This document shows, one piece after another, positions 17,634-26,801 of a stretch of DNA of 64,000 nucleotides (positions are counted from its first letter, which is position 1; each line of letters opens with the position of its first letter). The translations under genes were made by a program, and so were the position numbers. Source of the stretch: Edaphobacter bradus (GTDB lineage Bacteria; Acidobacteriota; Terriglobia; Terriglobales; Acidobacteriaceae); assembly GCF_025685645.1 (NCBI RefSeq), contig NZ_JAGSYF010000002.1, forward strand, positions 1,426,907 to 1,490,906, in the 5' to 3' direction. The notes beneath the pieces are model-generated. The model had not been told where the DNA came from. It saw nothing but the letters and a program-made list of their open reading frames with translations, and searched no databases.

Positions 17634-17764
17634 TGGTGGCCAGAGACGGGATCGGTCTCCCGCTCGGCTAATAGAATCTGTAAGTTAGAGATTCTATTAG
17701 GTGCAGAAAAGGCCAAAAGTGCCAGAATGCCGAAACGCTCTTGCAAATCTCTTGCAAATTTTGG
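17634..17764 (+). repeat. Left copy of a 131-bp direct repeat (candidate attachment site)
   Basis: This stretch and 44392-44522 share the same length, the same first 22 bp (TGGTGGCCAGAGACGGGATC + GG), the segment AAGTGCCAGAATGCC and the same end CTTGCAAATTTTGG; the remainder is diverged but colinear. At 17671-17697 is a 27-bp dyad whose outer 9-10 bp pair perfectly (arms AATAGAATCT and AGATTCTATT around 17680-17688), like the paired core sites of a tyrosine recombinase. CTTGCAAAT occurs twice nearby as possible arm sites. Read on the minus strand the first 22 bp end ...TCTGGCCACCA, like a tRNA 3' end. The integrase remnant is adjacent. Confidence 0.7.
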
Positions 17765-17960
17765 GGTATCGGAAGGTCCGGGACCAGCCCTCGGAGCGAT
17801 GCCTCTCCCTAACGGGTTAGCTAAGTGCTTACATTTCTCGCTCATTGAGTGCTAAGGCGATCTGGCACTCGTCGAGCTCGTCCAAATCCAAACTTCCGTA
17901 TTGCCGACAGACCTCCCAGAACCCTGTCAATGAGTGACTCGTCCTGAAAGTCGTCGACGA

Positions 17961-18613
17961 TCATTTCCGTCCCCTGACCTCTGCAACCAGAGATTCCAAA
18001 ACCGATTCCAGCCGTGTGGTGCCCTTTCGGCTCTTTGCCGCGCCGAATTCAAAGTCGATCCATCCCTCGTTGAAGCTGTCGATCATCCGCATACGAGGCA
18101 TTGGGTTTTTCATGCCCTGCGAGCGGAACAGCGATTCCCAGGTGTCGCGAGGAACGGATTCTGCCCGGACAGCCTGGCCAAGGGCGAGACTGAATCTCGC
18201 TGCGATGTCGTTTGCCGAATAGCGCTGCGGACCCTCCAATTCCACAATGCGAACGCCCGACCATGTTTCGTTCAGGAGCTCTGCGGTCACCTGTGCAATA
18301 TCTGCCGTAGCCACCATCGGAATGGCATGGTCGAGGGGCTGGAGGCCGCCGCGGCCTGCTTGGTCTGCGGAAAGCCCGGCTCAGGGTCAAAGTTGGGCGG
18401 AGTCATCAGAAACACGCCATCGGTATCGTCAAAAGCCCTGGCCAGCGCGACATGATCTTCTAGGGTCGCCGTTGCCACGTCACAACCCAGAGGAGCCCAA
18501 TGCCGGCCTTTTTCTTCGCTCCGTACAACCGCACGAATCTTGTGACCTTGGGCAATAAGATGCCGGACGACAGCTCCGCCCACTTTTGCGGTTATGCCAG
18601 TAATTGCAAACAT
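17961..18613 (-). pseudogene. NmrA-like NAD(P)-binding reductase, internally deleted
   Basis: The N-terminal half (MFAITGITAKVGGAVVRHLIAQGH..., with GITAKVGGAV as the nucleotide-binding loop) runs from a good start at 18613 (GGAGG upstream). After NFDPEPGFPQTKQAA it loses roughly 80 residues and shifts frame into QPLDHAIPMVATADIAQVTAELLNETW..., which runs to the normal C-terminus near 17961. Intact homologues of about 290 aa are NmrA/azoreductase-like NAD(P)H-dependent proteins. The break removes the middle of the Rossmann domain, so no function is expected. Confidence 0.72.
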
Positions 18614-18681
18614 GTATTCCTCCAAAGGCAGGCGTTGCCAGCCTGAAAGTCAGATGTGAATTGTTGTTACGGGTTGGGGAC

Positions 18682-19172
18682 TCAAACGAGCTTGGCGGGA
18701 TGGAGAAGATCCGCAAAGCCGAGGCGGCGCACAAATTTGGCACGGATGCGATCCAGCACAGTCGTCACAACCTCTGATCCATCCTGGCAGGATCGACAGT
18801 GACACGAAACGGCCGCTTACCGAAAGGGGCGTTCACGATGTTCACGATGGCGCCTGCGACGGCGGAGACATCGGCATCCGGTGGCACTGTACCCGTGAGA
18901 GCTTTGAGCGCCTGCTCCTCAAATCCGCCATAGGGACCATCCTGATACTCAAGCATGCGCACCTTGTCGTCAGGGGTGCCAGAGTGAGCAAAGTGGTTCG
19001 TGCCGGTGGTAAATGCGCCAGGGATCACGATTGAGGTCTCGACACCTCCTTTCGCGATCGGCGAGAGCGGCATGATTCCTGCGTTGTTGACGACTACATC
19101 CACGCGGCCGAATGATTCGATCGTCTTCCTGAACAGCTGTTCGACCTCTTCCGGCTGGCTCACGTCTGATTT
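18682..19172 (-). pseudogene. Short-chain dehydrogenase remnant lacking the active site
   Basis: Minus-strand text SDVSQPEEVEQLFRKTIESFGRVDVVVNNAGIMPLSPIA carries the NNAG motif of SDR enzymes. It then jumps directly to IVIPGAFTTGTNHFAHSG, so the catalytic Ser and YxxxK are deleted. After VTVDPA a frame change leads to DGSEVVTTVLDRIRAKFVRRLGFADLLHP, the normal SDR tail, ending at 18682. The N-terminal GxxxGxG loop is also absent. Same orientation as the NmrA remnant downstream, possibly a former two-gene unit. Confidence 0.72.
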
Positions 19173-19550
19173 GCAATGCTCTGTCTGGGGCGGAGCTTAG
19201 GATGCGACGGACGTAACGCAACTAAAGCGCTCACGATCTCACAAAGATCTGCGTGCCTGTCGCGATCGCACAAGCGAGCATGAAGAATTTATGGAACGCG
19301 AACACGCGGAATATCTAGCTCAGGCCAGACGCCGAATTCATGGTCCTCAACGACGTGAGCCCGCCTCCCCCCACTGCAGAGGCCTGAGCGATTTATCGCC
19401 GCAATGCTCACGTTCGTCGGATCGGCGTACCAGCTGGTCGCACAGTCTCGCTGACTATGTTCCCGCATATCCCCGTGATTGGAGCGGCAATTTGTGGACC
19501 GCTCTAGGCTTTTCGCAGGCCAGAAACCAATCCCCGCAGTCGATCCGGGG

Positions 19551-19579
19551 CCCCAGCAAGTGTTCTTTGCTTGCTGGGG
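19551..19579. repeat. Perfect 10-bp inverted repeat with 9-nt loop
   Basis: CCCCAGCAAG (19551-19560) and CTTGCTGGGG (19570-19579) are exact reverse complements. No T run follows on either strand, so it is not a convincing intrinsic terminator. It lies inside decayed insertion-sequence DNA beside the IS3 fragment. Confidence 0.5.
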
Positions 19580-19582
19580 TGG

Positions 19583-19727
19583 AAGCTCCTTCAGCCGCTT
19601 CGCCTGGTCCGTCTGCAGACCGCCATACTCTTTACGCAAGGTACTACGTCTGCTCGGTGATCGCTGCTTCCTTGCAGGCCCGCACTGTTGTCTTCCCGTT
19701 CGCGATCCGGAAGCTCGTCGTCACAAG
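19583..19727 (-). mobile_element. IS3-family OrfA remnant
   Basis: The minus strand encodes ANGKTTVRACKEAAITEQT and, after a frame change, RKEYGGLQTDQAKRLKEL. Together these form the helix-turn-helix and start of the leucine zipper of IS3-family OrfA proteins. OrfB is not recognisable nearby. It ends 25 bp from the aldose epimerase gene, so an old insertion marks the left edge of the alpha-galactoside block. Confidence 0.72.
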
Positions 19728-19751
19728 CTCGGAGGCGGCTGCACGATTCGG

Positions 19752-20690
19752 TTACGGGGCGTCAGGTTCAGGGCCGGTTACGCCCAACGTGATCTCGAAG
19801 CGGAACGATTCCTGAGGTTCGAGCGCAATCGCGGATCCATCCCGTTGGGCTCGAGCGAGAGTGTTGTGAGGCGACGAGGTAGGTTCAAGCGCGACCGCGT
19901 ATTGCAGGTGCTCCCGCTCTCCTTCGGGCCAGCCGCCGTAGCACAACCATATCCCGAGGTAGGGAAGCGCCTGTGTGTCGAAGTGGACCTCGAGCGACTG
20001 CCGGGACGCCGCTCGGTAGATGCGGCATCTGCCCTCGGTGAGCCGCCTGGTGTACAGCATCTCTGCGGTACCGTCATGTTCGCCGCCGGCGCGGTCCAGG
20101 CGGATTCCCTGTTGGGTTACTGGCCACGACACCATGTCTCCCGGTTGCCCCAGCCGGTCGGCGCGGGAGTAATCGAGCCGAAGCGAATCGACCTCGGCAG
20201 GCAGGAAGATCTCATCGCCCGGCGCGACGGCAAACAGGGGATGGCAGGCGTAGAGAAAGGATTGCGGTGTTTCGGCGACATTCTGAATGGAGTATGCCAA
20301 GCGCAGTTGGCTGCCGTTGACGCTGACGGACTTCTCAAAGCGCAGCGGACGGCTGAAACCGATCGCCGCCTCGGTCAGTGCCTGCTTGTTGGAGCGGAGC
20401 ACCGTCCATCCCAGTTGCCAGAAGTCCCCGTGGTCCGGCGCCGATCCCCCGCTCGTCTCTGGACCGGACGGCCCAACCGTCGGGAGGCACTCTTCAATCC
20501 CGGCGCACGGCCCGTTTCGAAACGAGGCATCCGGGTTCTCATGGATACGAGAGGCCTCGTGTCGAGATTGCGTCAGGAACTCGACGCCGGACGAAAGGCT
20601 CTTGATGGAGGCGATACGTCCGCCCTCGCTGGGCACGATCTCTGCCGCCAGCTCAGACGAGGTCAAGCGGTAGCGATTGTTAGAAGACAT
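19752..20690 (-). CDS. Aldose 1-epimerase (galactose mutarotase) family protein
   Basis: 312-aa cytoplasmic beta-sandwich protein of the mutarotase family, near normal length. Visible markers are IVPSEGGRIASIKSL at the N-terminus, IEECLPTV, DHGDFWQLGW (histidine region) and LYACHPLFAVAPGDEI (second His). Mutarotases interconvert alpha and beta anomers, useful after alpha-galactosidases release alpha-galactose. It is transcribed divergently from the TonB receptor; the 486-bp gap between them carries two copies of the shared operator-like box. A second, truncated family member is at 57911-58537. Confidence 0.82.
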   Translation of the reverse strand: MSSNNRYRLTSSELAAEIVPSEGGRIASIKSLSSGVEFLTQSRHEASRIHENPDASFRNGPCAGIEECLPTVGPSGPETSGGSAPDHGDFWQLGWTVLRSNKQALTEAAIGFSRPLRFEKSVSVNGSQLRLAYSIQNVAETPQSFLYACHPLFAVAPGDEIFLPAEVDSLRLDYSRADRLGQPGDMVSWPVTQQGIRLDRAGGEHDGTAEMLYTRRLTEGRCRIYRAASRQSLEVHFDTQALPYLGIWLCYGGWPEGEREHLQYAVALEPTSSPHNTLARAQRDGSAIALEPQESFRFEITLGVTGPEPDAP

Positions 20691-20794
20691 AGTGCAACCG
20701 AGCCCTGCAAAGAGCCTCTTTCATGAAATCTGTGTGTGAACAAACATAGGAGACGGTAACGAATGGTGGCCAATGAGTCAAGAGAGTACCCAGT

Positions 20795-20810
20795 CCGGTA
20801 ACGTACACAT
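20795..20810. promoter_or_regulatory. Operator-like box CCGGTAACGTACACAT (copy 1)
   Basis: Exact 16-bp match to the box at 21068-21083, in the shared control region of the epimerase and receptor genes, 105 bp upstream of the epimerase start. A partial copy CGGTAACG lies at 20754-20761. Proposed ligand: the LacI-type regulator encoded at 26802-27896. Confidence 0.65.
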
Positions 20811-21034
20811 CAACCCGGGCCGGCCAACCCGCAGAGGCGTTGTGGGCTGACCGTTCCTCCTGTAGCCTTTAGCGCATGTCAGAAACGCGCCAGGGCCGCG
20901 CGTGGGGGCGGCGTGGAGTGGAAGACGAGGGTGCGGAAGCCGCTTGTTTGTGGAAGGTTCGCGGCCCAGCGCGGCTCCATTTACCGAGGACAGCTCGCGG
21001 AAACTGCCCTTCGAATCAGGTGCGCGAAAAACCC

Positions 21035-21064
21035 TTGACAAGCGTGCATTGAAACCCATAATGT
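21035..21064 (+). promoter_or_regulatory. Sigma70-like promoter of the second TonB receptor
   Basis: TTGACA (21035-21040), an 18-bp spacer and TAATGT (21059-21064). The operator-like box begins 4 bp after the -10, a position where a bound repressor would block transcription. Confidence 0.6.
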
Positions 21065-21067
21065 TCG

Positions 21068-21083
21068 CCGGTAACGTACACAT
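21068..21083. promoter_or_regulatory. Operator-like box CCGGTAACGTACACAT (copy 2)
   Basis: Identical 16-mer to copy 1, directly downstream of the TTGACA-18-TAATGT promoter and 93 bp before the receptor start. Related boxes lie at 34580-34591 and 39588-39599, each after a similar promoter. Confidence 0.7.
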
Positions 21084-21176
21084 AAACGCTGAGCCTCCTG
21101 AAACGATCGATGCTGACCCCTTGGTCACGGTCGTCATGCAAAGGCAAAACGCGGTAAGGAAGAGAGGCAACAACAG

Positions 21177-24100
21177 ATGGCAGCTCAATTTTTGAGGAAG
21201 GTGTCGCAAGTCGGATTCCTTGGCCTTCTCTGCCTGCTGACGATCGGGCTTGTCACGGAGCAGGCTCGCGCACAGCAGGACCAGGGTGGCATTACCGGTT
21301 TCGTTAAGGACCCTACCGGGGCGATGGTCCCTGGGGCCGACGTGACCGTCACCAATCTGGACACGGGCCTCGTGCTCCACGCGAAATCGAGCTCGGGCGG
21401 GGCGTACACGGTTGCGCCGGTCAAAATCGGAAACTATACGGTATCCGCCCATGCACCTGGATTTGGTGTCACAACGGAGACGGGTGTCCACGTCGATATT
21501 CAGCAACGCGCGGAGGTCACGCTGACGCTCAAAGTCGGAGGGGTCAGTGAAACGGTGTCGGTCGATACCCAGGCGCCCCTTCTTCAGTCGCAGGACGCAT
21601 CCGTCCAGCAGGTTATTACGGCGCACGACATCGACACAACGCCGCTCAATGGACGCAACTTTGTCTATATCGCGCAATTGACGGCCGGCATCGCTCCCCC
21701 GGGGGGCAATACCACGCGCGGCTCCGGCACGGGCGACTTCGTGGCAAACGGCCAGCGCACCGCCCAAAACGACTTCATCCTCGATGGTGTGGACAACAAT
21801 ACGAATCTGGTCGACTTCCTCAACGGATCGAGCTATGTGATGCGCCCACCTCCCGATGCGCTGGCGGAGTTTGCGATCCAGACCAGCAGCTTCAGTGCAG
21901 AGTTTGGACACTCTGCAGGCGCCGTCGTCAACGCCAGCATCAAGTCCGGCACAAACAAGATTCACGGTGACGTGTGGGAGTACTTCCGCAATACGAAGCT
22001 GGACGCCAAGGATTGGGATGTGCCGACGATCCCGGTCTATCACGAGAACCAGTTTGGAGCGACCGTTGGTCTCCCCATCCTGCACGACAAGCTGTTTTAC
22101 TTCGGAGACATTGAGGCGAACCGGATATCGTTCGGTAAGACCTATCTCGAAAGCGTGCCTACGGTGAAGGAGCGGAATGGTGACTTCACGGAGCTGCTGG
22201 ACGGCACAATCAACGGGAAGGGGGGGCCTGTTCAGCTGTATGCGGCGAACTCGGGCGGCGCAGCGACCATGAGCTGCAATGGCGTCAACAATGTCATCTG
22301 CCCCTCGCAGATCAACAAGGTCGCCCAAAACATTCTGAAGATGTATCCGATGCCCAATACGAACGGGGCTACTCTCTACAACAATTTCATCATCAATGCA
22401 CCGACCCATCAGAATACGATTCAGTGGGACCAGCGTCTGGATTGGAACATCAGCCCGAAGGACCAGGCGTATTTTCGTTATAGCTACCTGCACGGAACCA
22501 CGCTGAACACTCCCCCGCTGGGTCCAATCCTCGACGGCACTCCGTACGGGGGAACCAACGATACCAACTTGGCCGAGAATGGCATGCTGAGCGAGACGCA
22601 CTTTTTCTCTCCGACGCTGTCCAATGAGTTTCGTTTTGGGTACAACTGGGGCAGCTTTGCGTTCCTGCAGCCGAACGCAAATGTGAACCTCGCTCCCACG
22701 CTGGGCCTGGGCGGCATTCCGTTTTCCCGCAACGAGGGCGGCCTTCCGCTCGGTGTCGTCTATGGACTGAGCAACTGGGGTTCGCAGGGCACATCCAACG
22801 AGTCGCAGAACGTCTACCAGATTCTCGATAACGTGGCGAAGACGATTGGCCAGCACTCCATTCGCGCCGGCGTCACATTCCAGGCGATCCGTTTCTTCTA
22901 TCGGTACGCTTCGTCCTCGCTTGGCAACTACTACTTCACCGGTGCGCTGACGAGCGCTCCGGCTGTGAATGCTCCCACGGGTTCCGGCATCGCCGACTTC
23001 CTGCTGGACCAGATGGATACCTCGGCACTCTCCACGGCCCCGAACGTCAACGACGCACTCTGGTATCGCGCGGGGTACGTGCAGGACGATTGGAAGGTGA
23101 CCGATCGTCTCACCGTCAACGTGGGCCTGCGCTACGACTACTACCAGCCCTACAAAGAGAACTCGGGGAGCCAGATGAACTTTATTCCCTCGACCCTTGG
23201 CATTGGGACTGGCTCTGGAACGTTGCTTCTTCCGTCGCGGATCCAGAACAGCGTCGTGCTGGGCTCGAAGTTTACGAATCTTCTCCTGAAGGACAACATC
23301 AATGTCGCGTACACCGGCAACGACCGGCTGACGAACGCCCAGAGTACCGACTTTGCCCCCCGTATCGGCATCTCCTACCGCGTCACTCCTAAGATGGTGG
23401 CTCGTGCCGGCTTCGGCATCTTCTACGGTGGTCTGGAGAGCCAGGGCGGCAACAACCTTGGGGACAACTTCCCGTTCCGCGGTCAGGTCAACGTGGTCCG
23501 ACCGAGTTGCAACCTGGGCAACTGCCCCTCGAGCGGCATTACGCTCGAGTCCGGAGAGTCCGCGGCTCTCGCGGCCGGGCTTCTGAACTCAGTAAGCCTG
23601 CCAGGTCTGCATGCAACGGACTTCAACATCCAGACTCCATACACCGAGAACTACAACGTCTCACTCCAGTATGAGATTCAGCCCTCGCTGGCTGCGACGA
23701 TCAGCTACGTGGGCAACGAATCCCGGCACCTGAGCACGTACTTTGATCCCCAGACGCTGCGGGCGCTCTTCCCGAATGGCACGGCGGGCCAGCCGCTCCA
23801 GCCCTTCCCGGATCTGGGCGGCATCGGCACCGTTCACTACGGAGGTCTCAGTACCTACAACTCGCTGCAGGCGAAGATGGAGAAGCGTTACTCGCACGGC
23901 CTGAGCTTTCTGGCGACCTATACCTGGGCGCACGCGCTCGACGATACGAGCTCCGCGGGTGGGCTCTCCAGCGGCACGGGCTATCGCAATCCGGTCCTCA
24001 TCCCGCTCAGAATGGAGCTCACCAACTCAACCTATGATGTGCGGAACCGGTTCACCATCAACGGCAACTACGAACTTCCCTTCGGGAAGGGCCGCGCCTT

Positions 24101-24689
24101 CCTCAACCACGGCGGTTGGCTGGACGAAGTGGTGGGCGGTTGGTCGGCAAGTGCGACGTGGGTGGCCCAGACCGGTGAGCCCTTCTCGGTGGGCTCCAAT
24201 ACTCCGGGGCCAACCGGTGGCGGCGCGCGCGGTCTCAAGGGAGGCGATCCGTTTGCGCCTGGTGTCGCGGACCCGGGCTCGATCTCCAAAGCCCAGTTGC
24301 CCACCTGCAGTCTGCCGACCCGCACCAAACAGCACTGGTTCAACAACTGCCAGTTCATCAACCCGACGCCTGGAACGGCGTTGAATATACCCAGCCCCAT
24401 CACGGATACGGCGACCGCGTTGCGGTTTCTCGGCGGTCGGGCCAATCTCGTCTACGGGCCAGGCTACCAGCGGACGAACATGTCGCTGTTCAAGAACTTT
24501 ATCACGTTGCGCGAACAGTATCTGCAGTTCCGCGCGGACGCATTCAATCTCTTCAACAACCCGTCGCTCGGGAACCCGAACGGCACCAGCGTAGGAGGCG
24601 GTGCAACCAGCATCCAGGGGACACGTTTCATGCAGAACTTGACCCCGGATGCGCGGTTCTTCCAGATCTCTGCGAAGTACGTGTTCTAA
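21177..24689 (+). CDS. TonB-dependent receptor, Oar-like, of the alpha-galactoside block
   Basis: 1170-aa outer-membrane receptor. Leader to about residue 32 (EQARAQQ), carboxypeptidase-regulatory-like domain (GGITGFVKDPTGAMVPGADV..., about 35-120), plug with TPLNGRNFVYIAQLTAG and DGVDNNTN, barrel ending KYVF. It starts the operon-like run receptor - GH97 on +, under a TTGACA-18-TAATGT promoter with an operator-like box. The neighbours (GH97, GH36, GH27 alpha-galactosidases and a LacI regulator) suggest uptake of alpha-galactosides such as raffinose-type or galactomannan fragments; this is inferred from context. Confidence 0.9.
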   Translation: MAAQFLRKVSQVGFLGLLCLLTIGLVTEQARAQQDQGGITGFVKDPTGAMVPGADVTVTNLDTGLVLHAKSSSGGAYTVAPVKIGNYTVSAHAPGFGVTTETGVHVDIQQRAEVTLTLKVGGVSETVSVDTQAPLLQSQDASVQQVITAHDIDTTPLNGRNFVYIAQLTAGIAPPGGNTTRGSGTGDFVANGQRTAQNDFILDGVDNNTNLVDFLNGSSYVMRPPPDALAEFAIQTSSFSAEFGHSAGAVVNASIKSGTNKIHGDVWEYFRNTKLDAKDWDVPTIPVYHENQFGATVGLPILHDKLFYFGDIEANRISFGKTYLESVPTVKERNGDFTELLDGTINGKGGPVQLYAANSGGAATMSCNGVNNVICPSQINKVAQNILKMYPMPNTNGATLYNNFIINAPTHQNTIQWDQRLDWNISPKDQAYFRYSYLHGTTLNTPPLGPILDGTPYGGTNDTNLAENGMLSETHFFSPTLSNEFRFGYNWGSFAFLQPNANVNLAPTLGLGGIPFSRNEGGLPLGVVYGLSNWGSQGTSNESQNVYQILDNVAKTIGQHSIRAGVTFQAIRFFYRYASSSLGNYYFTGALTSAPAVNAPTGSGIADFLLDQMDTSALSTAPNVNDALWYRAGYVQDDWKVTDRLTVNVGLRYDYYQPYKENSGSQMNFIPSTLGIGTGSGTLLLPSRIQNSVVLGSKFTNLLLKDNINVAYTGNDRLTNAQSTDFAPRIGISYRVTPKMVARAGFGIFYGGLESQGGNNLGDNFPFRGQVNVVRPSCNLGNCPSSGITLESGESAALAAGLLNSVSLPGLHATDFNIQTPYTENYNVSLQYEIQPSLAATISYVGNESRHLSTYFDPQTLRALFPNGTAGQPLQPFPDLGGIGTVHYGGLSTYNSLQAKMEKRYSHGLSFLATYTWAHALDDTSSAGGLSSGTGYRNPVLIPLRMELTNSTYDVRNRFTINGNYELPFGKGRAFLNHGGWLDEVVGGWSASATWVAQTGEPFSVGSNTPGPTGGGARGLKGGDPFAPGVADPGSISKAQLPTCSLPTRTKQHWFNNCQFINPTPGTALNIPSPITDTATALRFLGGRANLVYGPGYQRTNMSLFKNFITLREQYLQFRADAFNLFNNPSLGNPNGTSVGGGATSIQGTRFMQNLTPDARFFQISAKYVF

Positions 24690-24697
24690 CCCCAACC

Positions 24698-24736
24698 GGG
24701 CGCATGGCACTCCTCCCTTCCGGGGGCCATGCGCCC
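24698..24736 (+). terminator. Intrinsic-terminator-like hairpin between receptor and GH97 genes
   Basis: GGGCGCATGGC (24698-24708) pairs perfectly with GCCATGCGCCC (24726-24736) over a 17-nt loop, followed by TTTC. It lies 9 bp after the receptor stop and 47 bp before the GH97 start, so it may attenuate rather than end the transcript. Confidence 0.6.
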
Positions 24737-24783
24737 TTTCACGCAACAAGAGTCACCCGTATCCCAACTTCGAGGTTCGAGGC

Positions 24784-26784
24784 GTGTTGAAGTCTGCTTT
24801 GCGCTGTGTAACGTGCCTCCCCTTTCTGTTCTCTCTGACTTCTATTGCGCAAAAACAGACGACCTTGGCATCTCCCGATGGTCGGATCGCGATACGCTTC
24901 GATACCGTGAGCTCTCAGGGCAAGCCGGTGGCCACAGGCCGGCTTGTCTACAATATTCAATTCCTGGGTAAATCCGTGGTGGATCAGTCAGCTCTCGGGC
25001 TCACACTCGATGGACACCCTCCACTTGGCAGCGCGGTCACCATCACCAAGGCAGAAAGCACAAGCGGCGTGGACGATTACGCGATGCAGTTCCAGAAGGT
25101 GGGGCACGTTCACGACGCTTACAATGGCCTGCTTTTCGAGACGACAGAAGATTCTGCGCCGCACCGCACTTTGGAGATCGAGGCGCGCGCCTACAACAAC
25201 GGTGTTGCCTTCCGGTACCTGTTGCCAGAACAGGATGCCCTCAAGGAGATCAAGCTGCGCCAGGAAGACACAGAATTTCGGCTTCCGACAGATGCTACCG
25301 ACTGGCTCCTCGCTCTCCCGAACTACCGCAGTAGCTACGAGAGTGAGTACGTCAAGTTGCCGACAACAGCTCTGAGCAATCAGGGCGGCGTGTCCAGCAG
25401 CTTTCTCATCGGCCTTCCGCTATTGATGCAGGAACCGGGCGTGGCATGGCTATCGCTGATGGAGGCCGACATCGAAGGCAGCACGAGCATGTATGTCACC
25501 AACCCTTCGGGCAACTGGGCTGGGCATTACTTTGTGGCGAAGCTTGCTCCACGATTCGACGATCCAACCGTTGCGCTATTGAGCAAGAGTCCCTATCACT
25601 CCGCTTGGCGGGTGATCGGGATTGCGGACGATCCTGGACGCTTTATCGAGTCGACGCTTGTCTATGACCTTAGTCCGGCCAGCCGTGTTGCTGACACGAG
25701 CTGGATTCAGGCTGGCAAGGCTTCGTGGAACTGGTGGGTCGATGATGTCGATGAGGATGGGCATCCGTCCTTCAGCACCAAGAATATGGAGCACTACGTC
25801 GACTTCTCGGCAGCCTCAGGCTTCCGTTACATGATGCTCGATGCGGGATGGGCCGTTGGCCGTGACATCACACATATGAATGGGAAGGTCGATGTTCCCG
25901 AGCTTGTGCGCTACGCCGCCGCGAAGAACGTCAAGGTATGGATATGGTGCTATTCGGAGTCGGTGATGGACCAAATGAAGGAGGCATTTCCCCTCTTCGA
26001 GAAGTGGGGCGTCACCGGCGTGAAGATCGACTTCATCAATCGTGACGACCAGAGAGGGGTGCAGTTCTATTACGACACGGCTCGCGAAGCCGCGGCCCAC
26101 CACCTAATGGTGGACTTCCACGGGACGAGGACGCCGTGGGGACTCGAGCGCACCTACCCCAATGTGATGAGCTATGAGGGCGTTCTTGGCATTGAAAACA
26201 ATAAGGTCGGAAGACGCGATAGCCCCGTGGACCGTTCGGTGTTCCCGTACACTCGACTGATTGCGGGTCCCATGGACTACACCCCGGGCGCCTTCAACAA
26301 CGAGACGGAAAATGCGTTCGAAGCTCGAAATACGAGCCCGATGGCGATGGGTACGCGGGCGCAACAACTCGCCCTCTATGTGATCTTCCAGAGCCCGATT
26401 CAGATGGTCTCGGACAGCCCCCAGGCATACCAGGGACAGCCCGCGTTCCAGTTCATCAAGGACGTGCCTGCTTCCTGGGACTCTGTAAAGGTCCTCGACG
26501 GCGAGCCGGGCGAGTACACGACCATCGCCCGCCAGCACGGGGACGAGTGGTATCTGGGCAGCATGACCAACTGGACGCCGCGCACGCTCTCGGTTCCGCT
26601 CAGCTTTCTAGGGGAGGGCGTCTATCGTGCGGAGATATATGCGGACGGCCCCGATGCGGCGAAGGAGCCTAAGGAGGTCGATATTCGGAAGCAACTGGTT
26701 CGCAAGGGGCAGGTGTTGACCCTTAAGCTTGCACCGGGCGGGGGATGTGCGATTCGCTTTGTGCCGGCGCGGCAGACACGATGA
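24784..26784 (+). CDS. Secreted GH97 glycoside hydrolase, retaining alpha-galactosidase type
   Basis: 667 aa, with a leader (LRCVTCLPFLFSLTSIAQ). The N-terminal GH97 beta-sandwich (SPDGRIAIRFDT...) precedes the barrel with WNWWVDD, MLDAGW and GVKIDFINRDDQ, where Asp416 stands at the nucleophile position of retaining GH97 alpha-galactosidases. Candidates for acid/base are Glu465 and Glu471 in EGVLGIE. Inverting SusB-type enzymes lack this Asp. The start is GTG 24784 with GAGG at 24772-24775; the frame is open further upstream but overlaps the receptor and would bury the leader. It removes alpha-linked galactose (or glucose) from imported oligosaccharides in the periplasm. Confidence 0.86.
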   Translation: MLKSALRCVTCLPFLFSLTSIAQKQTTLASPDGRIAIRFDTVSSQGKPVATGRLVYNIQFLGKSVVDQSALGLTLDGHPPLGSAVTITKAESTSGVDDYAMQFQKVGHVHDAYNGLLFETTEDSAPHRTLEIEARAYNNGVAFRYLLPEQDALKEIKLRQEDTEFRLPTDATDWLLALPNYRSSYESEYVKLPTTALSNQGGVSSSFLIGLPLLMQEPGVAWLSLMEADIEGSTSMYVTNPSGNWAGHYFVAKLAPRFDDPTVALLSKSPYHSAWRVIGIADDPGRFIESTLVYDLSPASRVADTSWIQAGKASWNWWVDDVDEDGHPSFSTKNMEHYVDFSAASGFRYMMLDAGWAVGRDITHMNGKVDVPELVRYAAAKNVKVWIWCYSESVMDQMKEAFPLFEKWGVTGVKIDFINRDDQRGVQFYYDTAREAAAHHLMVDFHGTRTPWGLERTYPNVMSYEGVLGIENNKVGRRDSPVDRSVFPYTRLIAGPMDYTPGAFNNETENAFEARNTSPMAMGTRAQQLALYVIFQSPIQMVSDSPQAYQGQPAFQFIKDVPASWDSVKVLDGEPGEYTTIARQHGDEWYLGSMTNWTPRTLSVPLSFLGEGVYRAEIYADGPDAAKEPKEVDIRKQLVRKGQVLTLKLAPGGGCAIRFVPARQTR

Positions 26785-26801
26785 GCTACACCAGGCAGCG
26801 A

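Noticed and set aside
17634..17720. A tRNA gene on the minus strand (text ending TCTGGCCACCA)
   Set aside because: Only the terminal ~20 nt resemble a tRNA. No anticodon arm, D-arm or 5' acceptor strand pairs with it, so it is treated as part of the repeat.
20778..22856. A 692-codon open frame on the minus strand opposite the second TonB receptor
   Set aside because: It is antisense to a clearly conserved receptor, has no leader, family match or ribosome site, and results from codon bias of the real gene.
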